A DNA stretch of 64,000 bases, from the NCBI RefSeq assembly GCF_003024195.1, contig NZ_KZ679051.1, forward strand, positions 121,790 through 185,789, written 5' to 3'. Shown here piece after piece: positions 16,553 to 23,974 of the stretch (its first letter is position 1; the number at the start of each line of letters is the position of its first letter). This DNA is from Streptomyces dioscori (GTDB lineage Bacteria; Actinomycetota; Actinomycetes; Streptomycetales; Streptomycetaceae). A model generated the notes under the pieces. That model saw only the letters and a list, made by a program, of their open reading frames with translations, ran no database searches and was not told the origin of the DNA. The translations under genes were made by a program, and so were the position numbers.

Positions 16553-19234
16553 TCAGAACAGGCTCAGCAGGGCCTCCGCCGGGTCCGCGAGGGCTGTTCC
16601 GCCGTTGGGCAGGGGCAGTTCGAACCACACCGTCTTGCCCCGGGGGGTGCGGCGCGAGCCCCAGGCGGCGCTGAGGAGCCCCACCAGCTGCAGTCCCCGG
16701 CCGCCCTCGTCGGTGTCGCGGGCCCGGCGGCGGCGCGGCTGGACGAGACCGGCGTCCCAGACCTCGCAGACCAGCGTGCGGTCGAGGAGGAGACGCAGCC
16801 GGATCTCGCCCTCGCCGTAGCGCAGGGCGTTGGTGACCAGCTCGCTGACGAGCAGTTCGGCCGTGTCGACGAGCGGCTCCAGGTCCCAGCCGACCAGCTG
16901 GTTGCGGGCGAACTCCCGGGCGCGGCCCACGCTCCGGGGCTCGCGCGGCAGCGTCCAGTCGCCCACCGAGTCGGCGGGCAGTCCCTGGACACGTGCCATC
17001 AGCAGCGCGATGTCGTCCTCGCCGTGATGGGTGTCGAGGGTGCTCAGGACGTGGTCGCAGACGTCCTCCAGCGGGGCCGAGGGGTCCGTGAGGGCGCCCA
17101 CGAAGGCCTGCAGGCCCTCATCCAGGGGGTGGTCGCGGGATTCGACGAGACCGTCCGTGTAGAGCGCCAGGAGGGCTCCCTCGGGCAGTTCGACCTCCAC
17201 CTCCTCGAACGGCTCGCCGCCGACCCCGAGAGGCATGCCCGGGGGTACGTCGAGCATGAGCGCGCTCTCGCCGGGCTCGACCAGGACCGGCGGGAGATGG
17301 CCGGCGTTGGCGAACGTACAGCGGCGGGTGACGGAGTCGTAGACCGCGTACACACAGGTGGCGAGGTACACCTCGGAGAGGTCGGCGTCCCGGGACTGGC
17401 GGGCACCGCGCGTAGATTGCTGGGTGCCGCCCGGTGTGCCGAGTCCACGGGCGATCTCGTCCAACGCGGAGAGCACTTCGGCCGGTTCGAGGTCGAGGAG
17501 CGCCAGGGTGCGTACGGCCGTGCGGAGTTCGCCCATCGCGACGGCCGCCCGCAGACCGCGGCCCATGACGTCGCCGACGACCAACGCCGTGCGGTGACCG
17601 GGCAGTTCGATGACGTCGAACCAGTCGCCGCCGACCTCCGTGGCCGCGTTCCCCGGGAGGTAGCGGCAGGCGATGTCCAGGCCTGATGCCTCCGGGTCGC
17701 CCGGGGGCAGCAGGGAGCGCTGGAGGATCAGGGCGCGTTCGTGCTCGCGGCGGTACAGGCGCGCGTTGTCCATGCAGACGGCGGCCCGCGCGGCCAGCTC
17801 CACGGCCAGCGCCCGGTCGCGCTCCCCGAACGGTTCGCTGCCCTTCGTCCGGGAGAACTGGACGATGCCGACGACCGTGTCGTGGGCGACCATCGGCACC
17901 GCGAGCGTGGACTGGATCAGCTCGCCCTCCTCGGCGGCGACGAACTGCGGCTTGGCGGTGCGCAGGGCATCCGCGCAGGCGGAGTTGAAGGCGAAACGGT
18001 GGACCGCGCCCACACTCACGAGCTTGCGGCCGCCGACGAAGGGCGCGTCGGACACGGCGCTGGCATAGGCCACCCGGCGCAGTTCGGCGCTGCCGTCGGC
18101 GAGGCCCGGCGGGGTCTCGTCACCGGCGAGCAGACCTTGGTAGAGGTCGACGGAGGCCAGGTCGCAGAAGCCGGGGACGGCCACGTCGAGCAGTTCGCGG
18201 GCCGTGGTCTCCAGGTCGAGCGAGTTCCCTATACGCGCTCCCGCCTCGTTCAGGAGGGCGAGATTGCGCCGGGCCTGCGCGGCCTCCCGGGCGGCGGCGC
18301 GGCGCGCGGTGATGTCGGTACCCAGCCACGCGATCCCCATCGGACGGCCCGAACCCCCGTGGACGCGATAGAGGTTGATGGACCAGTGGCGGCGCTCGGT
18401 GGAACCGGGGACGGTGCCCGTGACCAGCATCTCGGTGACGGAGTCGCCCGTCTCCAGGACCCGGCGCAGTATCGCCGAGACACGGTCGGTCTCGCCCGGC
18501 GACAGATAGTCCTTGACCGTCCGGCCGCGGTGGTCGTCGACGGTGCCGCCGAAGGTCGAGGCGAACCGCTGATTGGCGCGGCGAATCCGCAGGTCCGGGT
18601 CGATCAGCAGGAAACCGAAAGGAGATTGGCCGAATATGGCCTGCGAGGCGGCGAGGTCGGTTTCGATGCTGCGGAGCGTGCGTACGTCCACGACGATGCA
18701 CACGGCGGCCCGTTCGCCCTCCTCGGTGCGCGTCGGCATGACGTACACCTCGGCGAGCCCGTCGATGATCCGGCCGCTGCCGCCGGGGTCGGGCAGCCGG
18801 AAGGGGACCACACCGGTCCACTCCCTGCCGTCGAGGACCTCGGCCATCTTCCGCTGGCCGAAGTCGCGCCTGTCCTCGGCCACGAAGGCCTCGATGGGGT
18901 CCATGCCCACGGCGCGGTCGGTCGGGATGCCGAAGAGCTGCTCGGCGCGCAGGCTCCACTGGTCGACGAGACCGTCGGGGCCGATAGAGAAGGAGGCGAC
19001 CTTGATGTAGTCGTAGATCGACCCGGGCGGACTGCTCTGCCACACGACCTCACCGGACGAGTCGCCCGACGCCCCGTCCGACGGCGCGCCGAGCGCTCCG
19101 TCCGACGTGCCGTCCAACGCTCCGGCCACCGTCCTGCCCGCCGCGGGCGTGGCGTCATCGCCTGTCGTCGCATCAGCCATCGCGCCGCCCGACGGATCCT
19201 CGGACTCCGTGGCCTTCGCTGGTATCTCGCTCAC
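16553..19234 (-). CDS. PAS-PAS-GAF-PP2C (SpoIIE) phosphatase with C-terminal HATPase domain
   Basis: 893 residues from the GTG at 19234, which has a GGAGG about 11 bp upstream; an ATG at 19180 is the alternative. Order: low-complexity Ser/Gly/Ala/Asp N-terminus (to about 70), PAS (about 75-190), PAS (about 200-315), GAF (about 335-480), SpoIIE/PP2C (about 505-725) and a GHKL ATPase domain (about 755-890). The PP2C core shows GGDWFDVIELPGHR and DDIALLMARV metal-binding motifs. The ATPase domain has ELVTNALRYG and DEGGRGLQLV. Such proteins act in partner-switching control of sigma factors, dephosphorylating an anti-anti-sigma factor and possibly binding it as a kinase. The signal sensed by PAS/GAF is unknown. 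Confidence 0.88.
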   Translation of the reverse strand: MSEIPAKATESEDPSGGAMADATTGDDATPAAGRTVAGALDGTSDGALGAPSDGASGDSSGEVVWQSSPPGSIYDYIKVASFSIGPDGLVDQWSLRAEQLFGIPTDRAVGMDPIEAFVAEDRRDFGQRKMAEVLDGREWTGVVPFRLPDPGGSGRIIDGLAEVYVMPTRTEEGERAAVCIVVDVRTLRSIETDLAASQAIFGQSPFGFLLIDPDLRIRRANQRFASTFGGTVDDHRGRTVKDYLSPGETDRVSAILRRVLETGDSVTEMLVTGTVPGSTERRHWSINLYRVHGGSGRPMGIAWLGTDITARRAAAREAAQARRNLALLNEAGARIGNSLDLETTARELLDVAVPGFCDLASVDLYQGLLAGDETPPGLADGSAELRRVAYASAVSDAPFVGGRKLVSVGAVHRFAFNSACADALRTAKPQFVAAEEGELIQSTLAVPMVAHDTVVGIVQFSRTKGSEPFGERDRALAVELAARAAVCMDNARLYRREHERALILQRSLLPPGDPEASGLDIACRYLPGNAATEVGGDWFDVIELPGHRTALVVGDVMGRGLRAAVAMGELRTAVRTLALLDLEPAEVLSALDEIARGLGTPGGTQQSTRGARQSRDADLSEVYLATCVYAVYDSVTRRCTFANAGHLPPVLVEPGESALMLDVPPGMPLGVGGEPFEEVEVELPEGALLALYTDGLVESRDHPLDEGLQAFVGALTDPSAPLEDVCDHVLSTLDTHHGEDDIALLMARVQGLPADSVGDWTLPREPRSVGRAREFARNQLVGWDLEPLVDTAELLVSELVTNALRYGEGEIRLRLLLDRTLVCEVWDAGLVQPRRRRARDTDEGGRGLQLVGLLSAAWGSRRTPRGKTVWFELPLPNGGTALADPAEALLSLF

Positions 19235-19484
19235 GCGAACCGTCCCCTCCAGCTCACCGCGCCCGGCACCGGTCACCGAAAGCGGCTGCCCGCAGTATCC
19301 AGCACTACGGAGCCGCACAACACGGTGTTCACGATCACAGCACGGTCCCGATGCTTTTAGGACCGGCTGCGACAAACACTCCCAGTCTTCTAACCACGTG
19401 GCAGCCCGTCGAACCACCCACTCGCTCCGTCTCTGTACCCGAGACGGGCCGGATCGCCCGCGGACCGTGCCGAAGGGCCGGCGA

Positions 19485-19892
19485 TCAGTCGGGGAGGGCC
19501 AGCTCGAACCACACCGTCTTGCCCGTTTCGCCTGGTCTGGTGCCCCAGCGGCGCGCTGCGTCGGCCACCAGCCGGAGTCCCCGGCCGGTCTCGTCGTCGG
19601 GCTGGGCGGAGCGCTCACGCGGCGGGTCGGGCAGCGGATCGGAAACCTCCACGAGCAGGCCGTCCAGAAGACCCGAGGGGCGTACGAGACGAACGCCGAT
19701 GGGGCCGGTCGCGTGCCGCAGAGAGTTGGTCACCAGCTCGCTGACCAGCAGCGCCGTCACATCGCTCAGGGACTCCAGGCCCCAGGCGCGCAGTTGGCCG
19801 CGGACCACGGCACGGGCGGTCCTGACGGCGCCCGGCTCCGCGGGGAAGGTCCACTCGGCGACATCGCCCTCGGTGTGAATCACGCGGCTCAC
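19485..19892 (-). CDS. Anti-sigma-type ATP-binding protein (RsbW/SpoIIAB-like HATPase)
   Basis: 135 residues forming a single GHKL ATPase domain. The N-box is ELVTNSLRHA and the G-box region DETGRGLRLVADAA. The end (GKTVWFELALP) is almost the same as the C-terminus of the adjacent phosphatase (GKTVWFELPLP), so the two ATPase modules are related. It has no sensor and no phosphatase part. The likely role is a serine kinase/anti-sigma factor in a partner-switching module. No anti-anti-sigma or sigma gene is next to it. Confidence 0.85.
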   Translation of the reverse strand: MSRVIHTEGDVAEWTFPAEPGAVRTARAVVRGQLRAWGLESLSDVTALLVSELVTNSLRHATGPIGVRLVRPSGLLDGLLVEVSDPLPDPPRERSAQPDDETGRGLRLVADAARRWGTRPGETGKTVWFELALPD

Positions 19893-20130
19893 TCCCAGGC
19901 CTACGGCGGACCATGTCCGATTTCATGGGGTTAATGGGCACATACCCGATATCCCGGGCGTAGTACCGCGCGCGAGGGCGTGCGGTGCCACGAACGGCGT
20001 ACTCCGAGCCCGCACCACTCTCCACACGCGCCCCGCGAGGACGAGCGTCGCACGTACGACACGTGAGGTGTTCCGTGCCTCGGCTCCCACCCGGGGGCTC
20101 CCACCCCCTACCCCCGAAATCGCGCTACGC
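19893..20130. other. Intergenic region without a gene
   Basis: About 240 bp between the anti-sigma-type gene (start at 19892) and the repeat at 20131. It includes CCCACCCGGGGGCTCCCACC near 20088, which resembles flanking parts of other repeats. No credible gene or clear operator was seen. Confidence 0.5.
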
Positions 20131-20248
20131 GCTCGTCCTCGAACGCCGGACGGGCTATCCGACAGCCCCTCCCGCTTTTGAGGAGCGGGGGTTCGGGGGC
20201 AGCGCCCCCGAGTCGTGGACGGGAACGGGCAGGGGCGGCGGGGGCGAG
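20131..20248. repeat. Family A repeat, degraded copy (A2), overlapping a gene end
   Basis: TCCTCGAACGCCGGACGGGC at 20137-20156 matches the family A left arm. The right side has GGGGGCAGCGCCCCCGAG (about 20193-20210) and GGGGCGGCGGGGGCG (about 20234-20248), as in copies A3 and A4. The middle right arm is changed (CCTCCCGCTTTTGAGGAG). The Nudix gene reads through this copy. Confidence 0.75.
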
Positions 20249-20652
20249 GAAACCCCCCACACCACCCGCGCCACCTCGGCGACAGCCGGCACGTCCTGGT
20301 CCAGCCAGTCGACGTCCCAGAGCTCGTCGACCGTCAGCCACCGCAACTCGTCATGATCCTGAAGGGCCAGGGGCTCGGCCGACCCCGGCAGCAGCCGCAC
20401 GGTCCACACCCGCAGGACGTACGGCGCCCGCAGGGCATACTCCCCCGGCACCCGCCCCACCACCTCCGCCGAAACCCCCAGCTCCTCCCGGAGCTCCCGC
20501 ACGAGAGCCCGCTCGGGACCCTCCCCAGGTTCGACCTTCCCCCCGGGAAGCTCCCAGCGCCCGGCCAACTCCACAGGCGCACTGCGGCGCGCGGCGAGCA
20601 GACGCCCGCCGCTCAGCACGGCGGCCCCCACCACCACGATCGGTTCGGTCAT
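20155..20652 (-). CDS. Nudix hydrolase (MutT/8-oxo-dGTP diphosphatase-like)
   Basis: 165 residues from the ATG at 20652 (MTEPIVVVGAAVLSGGRLLA). The Nudix box GxxxxxEx7REUxEExGU is complete: GGKVEPGEGPERALVRELREELGV at about residues 38-61. It should hydrolyse a nucleoside diphosphate linked to a second moiety. MutT-like homologues are usually near 130-140 residues. Here the last 30 or so (PPPPLPVPVHDSGALPPNP...) are encoded by an interspersed family A repeat, so the tail is probably an accidental extension. The frame finally stops at 20155-20157 inside the repeat. Confidence 0.88.
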   Translation of the reverse strand: MTEPIVVVGAAVLSGGRLLAARRSAPVELAGRWELPGGKVEPGEGPERALVRELREELGVSAEVVGRVPGEYALRAPYVLRVWTVRLLPGSAEPLALQDHDELRWLTVDELWDVDWLDQDVPAVAEVARVVWGVSSPPPPLPVPVHDSGALPPNPRSSKAGGAVG

Positions 20653-20713
20653 GCGCGGGAGCCTACGGGAGGGGAACCGCGCGCACCCTCCGGCGCCGAT
20701 CAGCCGACAGCCG

Positions 20714-20896
20714 TCACCTCGCGCCGTTCTGCGCGATCCGCTCGACCCAGTACAGCTGCTTGTGTCCCCGGACATCGAGACTGTCCGCGATCTTCTGGGC
20801 CTCGGCCCTGGTCGCGTACCTGCCGACGCGATAGCGATTGCCGTTGTCGTCCTGCCGGACGACAAGCCAGGGAAGTGTGATCGTGCCGTCGTTCAT
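20714..20896 (-). CDS. Small SPOR-like domain protein
   Basis: 60 residues from the ATG at 20896, with GGAGG 6 bp upstream. The sequence WLVVRQDDNGNRYRVGRYATRAEAQKIADSL has the pattern of a short SPOR/sporulation-related repeat: beta strand, G-R-Y-x-T-R-x-E-A helix. SPOR domains bind denuded peptidoglycan at division sites. There is no signal peptide, so a cytoplasmic role is equally possible. It lies just upstream of the Nudix gene in the same direction (61 bp gap). Confidence 0.75.
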   Translation of the reverse strand: MNDGTITLPWLVVRQDDNGNRYRVGRYATRAEAQKIADSLDVRGHKQLYWVERIAQNGAR

Positions 20897-21195
20897 CGCG
20901 CCCCTCCACTCCCCGCCCCCGGTTCGCGCCCAACCCCGTTCCATAAGGAAACCGCAATCCGCATATGCCGGAGCCTACGCCTAACCTTCACGCAGCGAAT
21001 ACGGCTTTTCACAAAGAGGTATGCACGACGTAAGCAACCGGCCAGCGCAGAGAGGGCGCATCCTCAGGGATACGCCCTCCGACACCCCCCGCCACCCCCG
21101 ACGGGTCCCGCGGACGGGGTGGGGACCGGCTCCGACACCACCCCGGAGAAGCCGGTGAGAACGACCGGATTGCACCGGCGGTCCACCGCACACCG
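20897..21195. other. Intergenic region, no gene seen
   Basis: About 300 bp between the SPOR-like gene start and the duplicated 3' end of the GntR gene. The part at 20945-21020 is somewhat AT-richer and should carry the promoter of the leftward SPOR-like gene. No convincing operator or RNA gene was recognised. Confidence 0.4.
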
Positions 21196-21259
21196 TCACT
21201 TCACCGGCAGGTGGCACGCGTACGCGATCACTTCACCGGCAGGTGGTACGCGATCCGGT
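21196..21259. repeat. Direct duplication of the GntR gene 3' end
   Basis: The string TCACTTCACCGGCAGGTGG occurs at 21196 and again at 21228, 32 bp apart, followed by near-matching ACGCG. The second copy encodes the C-terminus of the regulator (YHLPVK and stop). The first is an extra copy just past the stop, so a 32-bp segment has been duplicated. Confidence 0.85.
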
Positions 21260-21980
21260 ACCGGTCCGCCGGCACGACCACGTCCGCCGTCTCCACCGGC
21301 CGGCCCGACGCGTAGTACGTGCGCTGGATGACGAGTACGACATGGCCCGGCACGCCCCCCAGCGCGGACAGCTCCTCGGCGAGACCGGGCCGGGCGCCCA
21401 CCTCCTCCGTGACGTTGTCCACGACCACGTCGATGGCGGCCATGCGCTCGACCACCCCCATCCCGCCGAGGGGGCCCTCCTCGGGGAGCATCACCGGTGT
21501 GCGGCCCGTGACGGCGAGGGGCTCCCAGGAAGTGGAGAGCATCATCGCCTCGCCCGCGTCCCGGAAGACGTACTTCGTGCACATCACCCGCTCGCCGGCC
21601 TCGATGCCGAGCCGCTCGGCGACGGCGCCGCTCGCCTCCGTCTGCGCGCTGTGCGACTCCCACGTACCGCGCGCGGCCGGGTCGGCCTGCTCCTGGCGGA
21701 ACGGGGTCGAGGCGCTGTCCGACCGGTAGCCGGAGCGGGCGACTCGGCGGGGCACCGGGCGCGCCCGCACATACGTACCGGACCCGGAACGGCCCTCGAC
21801 CAGCCCCTCGGCCATCAGCACCTTGCGGGCCTCCAGAGCGACCGTGTCCGAGACCCCGTACTCCTCGCGGATTCTGGCCTGCGACGGGAGTCTGGTGTGC
21901 GGTGGCAGCGATCCGTCGACGATCTTCTTGCGAAGATCGCCGGCGACGCGCAGATACGCCGGCTGCTCACCGAATGTCAC
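21228..21980 (-). CDS. GntR-family regulator with UTRA effector domain (HutC/FarR type)
   Basis: 250 residues from the GTG at 21980, with GGGAG 6 bp upstream. Residues about 5-70 form the winged helix-turn-helix (LRKKIVDGSLPPHTRLPSQARIREEYGVS). Residues about 85-245 form a UTRA domain with the typical AxxLGIxxGERV and ending R-T-Y-Y-A-S-G-R-P-V-E-T-A-D-V-V-V-P. The regulator probably binds a small metabolite, which relieves repression. No catabolic operon is adjacent, so its target may be elsewhere or itself. Confidence 0.88.
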   Translation of the reverse strand: MTFGEQPAYLRVAGDLRKKIVDGSLPPHTRLPSQARIREEYGVSDTVALEARKVLMAEGLVEGRSGSGTYVRARPVPRRVARSGYRSDSASTPFRQEQADPAARGTWESHSAQTEASGAVAERLGIEAGERVMCTKYVFRDAGEAMMLSTSWEPLAVTGRTPVMLPEEGPLGGMGVVERMAAIDVVVDNVTEEVGARPGLAEELSALGGVPGHVVLVIQRTYYASGRPVETADVVVPADRYRIAYHLPVK

Positions 21981-22114
21981 TGGCCACTCCCTCAGGTTGT
22001 ACAGACAGCAACAGGGTGGCAACCGTGGGTTGTACCAGGCAAGTAAAGGCCAGAGAATCACTCGATGTGATGACGTAGGGCCTTCGGGGGCTTTACGCAG
22101 GCACTTTCTTTCCG

Positions 22115-22347
22115 CTAGGGCCTGTCGTCAAATTCCCGGCGTCCGCCCGGAGGGCGGGCCGGGCGGCGTCTGGTGCGTGCTCTGGGGGTCCCCCCGGCCG
22201 GAGGCTGGGGGAGTGCCGGGCGGAAGTCCTCGTACTGGACGTACTAGGGCTTTCGCCCGGTGCAGCGAGTGGGGGTCCCCCCGGCCGGAGGCTGGGGGAG
22301 CGTGCCAGGCGTCGCCCGGCAGGCGGGAATTTGACGACAGGCCCTAG
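22115..22347. mobile_element. MITE-like element with perfect 23-bp terminal inverted repeats
   Basis: Left terminus 22115-22137 (CTAGGGCCTGTCGTCAAATTCCC) is the exact reverse complement of 22325-22347. Length is 233 bp. Inside are two exact 30-bp copies (22184-22213 and 22271-22300) beginning GGGGGTCCCCCCGGCCGGAG. There is no transposase gene. No clear target-site duplication was found. It lies 8 bp from the stop of the DUF4190 protein gene. Confidence 0.85.
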
Positions 22348-22355
22348 GGCCCGCT

Positions 22356-23636
22356 CTACACCTCGGCGCCGCCACCGTCGGAGCCGCCGTCGCCCGCCCC
22401 GCTGTCCTCACCGCTGCCGCCGTCCTCACCGCTGCCGTCCTCGTACGCGGGCGGCGGGGTCGACTCAAGACCCAGGGCCTTGCGGGTCGTGACGGACTTC
22501 TTCGCGTCGGTGAGGTCCAGTGCCTTGCCGTAGTGCTCGTAGAAGGTGTCCACGTCGGAGGTCTTCGCCGCGTCGGCCCACTCGTCCTTCGCGGACTCCA
22601 GGTGCTCGACGAGCGTGGCCACCGGCTTTTCGGCGTCGGCGGGCCACCGATGGCCGCGCAGCAGCCCGACCTGCTCGGTGAGGGCACCCGAGACCCGGGT
22701 CGCCCACGCCTTGTGACCGGGCAGGTCGTCCTCGACGTACTCCTCCTCGGGCGCCGAGTCCATCGCCTCGTTCAGGACCTCGGCCGCCTCCAGGTAGGCG
22801 ACCTGGTCGGCGTCGAGGGTCGTCGCGTCCTGGCGCAGGGAGCCGGTCAGGGTGGCCTTCTCGTCCGTGTTGCCGAAGACGCAGCTGATCTCGCGGTCGC
22901 CGAAGGTCCAACTGTCGCTCGTGGGCGTGAAGTAGTAGATGTCGACGTCGTCCGGGACGGCCCAGGCGTCCATCGCATAGGCGAACTGGAGCGAGTAGCA
23001 CTTGTCGTCGGCGGCTTCGGTGACGGCGTCGTCGCCGGGGTAACCGCCGTCCGGCAGCGGGAAGTTCGCGAAGACCTCGCCGTCGTGCTCACCCTCGCAG
23101 GACACCGTGTCGACGTCGTAGGCCACGCCCTCCAGGGAACCGCCCTGCGTGTCGAAGCACTGGCCCTTCTCCAGGGAGAAGACGGCGCCGCCGCCCGCGT
23201 CGCGCGCGCCCTCCTTGAAGCCCTCCCAGAAGCCGGCCGCACCGCCGGTGGCGAGCGCGAGCGCGAGGATCGCGGTGCCGAGTCCTGACAGGACGATTCC
23301 GGCGATCGCCATGCCCTTGCCGCGCTCGCCCTTCCGCCTGATCTGCCCCAGCGCGACGAATCCGAGCACCAGGCCGACCAGCGGCAGGAAGCAGAGGATG
23401 CCGAGCACCAGCGCGGAGATGGCGAGGCCGTTGAAGGGCGCCGGGGTGCTGTACGGGGAGTAGCCGTGCCCCCAGGGCTGGTACCCGTACGGGGCGGGTC
23501 CCTGCGGCGGGTACGGCCCCTGGCCCGGGTACGGGGCCGGCCCCTGGCCCGGGTATGCGCCGTACGGGCCCTGCGGCTGCTGCCCCGGCTGCCCCTGCGG
23601 CGGCTGCGGTGGCCCGGCGGGCGGGGGTATCTCCAC
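22356..23636 (-). CDS. DUF4190 and septum-formation domain membrane protein
   Basis: 426 residues from a GTG at 23636 with GAGGAG about 10 bp upstream. Residues 1-60 are Pro/Gln/Gly/Tyr-rich with imperfect repeats of YPGQGP. Two transmembrane helices follow (GLAISALVLGILCFLPLVGLVLGFV and IAGIVLSGLGTAILALALATG), the DUF4190 pattern. The outer part has a Septum_form-like segment (KGQCFDTQGG...VSCEGEHDGEVFANFPL) with conserved Cys. The end is Gly/Ser/Asp-rich. A role at the cell envelope or septum is inferred from the domain name only. Confidence 0.8.
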   Translation of the reverse strand: MEIPPPAGPPQPPQGQPGQQPQGPYGAYPGQGPAPYPGQGPYPPQGPAPYGYQPWGHGYSPYSTPAPFNGLAISALVLGILCFLPLVGLVLGFVALGQIRRKGERGKGMAIAGIVLSGLGTAILALALATGGAAGFWEGFKEGARDAGGGAVFSLEKGQCFDTQGGSLEGVAYDVDTVSCEGEHDGEVFANFPLPDGGYPGDDAVTEAADDKCYSLQFAYAMDAWAVPDDVDIYYFTPTSDSWTFGDREISCVFGNTDEKATLTGSLRQDATTLDADQVAYLEAAEVLNEAMDSAPEEEYVEDDLPGHKAWATRVSGALTEQVGLLRGHRWPADAEKPVATLVEHLESAKDEWADAAKTSDVDTFYEHYGKALDLTDAKKSVTTRKALGLESTPPPAYEDGSGEDGGSGEDSGAGDGGSDGGGAEV

Positions 23637-23745
23637 TTGTGCTGTGCTCCTCGTCCCGGTGGTGCGCTGCGTTCCGCCGATACGGAACTGTGTGCGACAA
23701 AGCGCATGGTAAGCGGCGCACGCACGGGCACGGAACAACGTTTCC

Positions 23746-23960
23746 TCCGCCCCCGCCGCCCCTACCCTTCCCGTCACCGACTCGGGGGCGCTGCCCCCGA
23801 ACCCCTGGTCCTCAAACGCCGGACAGGCTGAAAGACCAGCGGACCGTCCGCACATCTTCAGCCCGTCCGGCGTTTGAGGACGAGCGCGAAGCGCGATACG
23901 GGGGGCGAGGGGGCGCAGCCCCCATGCAGTGACGGGAAGGGTAAGGGCGGCGGGGGCGGA
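23746..23960. repeat. Family A composite palindrome (copy A3)
   Basis: Outer arms 23746-23777 and 23929-23960 are 32 bp with one mismatch (outer sequence TCCGCCCCCGCCGCCCCTAC). Inner arms start at 23808 (TCCTCAAACGCCGGACAGGC) and end at about 23882. Between them are small GC hairpins (GGGGGCGCTGCCCCC; GGGGGCGCAGCCCCC). It fills most of the gap between the DUF4190 gene start and the subtilase gene stop. No gene lies in 23637-23974. Confidence 0.88.
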
Positions 23961-23974
23961 AACAGTGTGCTGGG

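Noticed and set aside
21196..21663. Alternative leftward ORF ending in the duplicated GntR 3' end
   Set aside because: Its body lies in a wrong frame of the GntR gene and has no domain; only the last residues match, because of the duplication.
22115..22347. Target-site duplication flanking the MITE-like element
   Set aside because: The flanks TTTCCG and GGCCCG do not match; none could be claimed.
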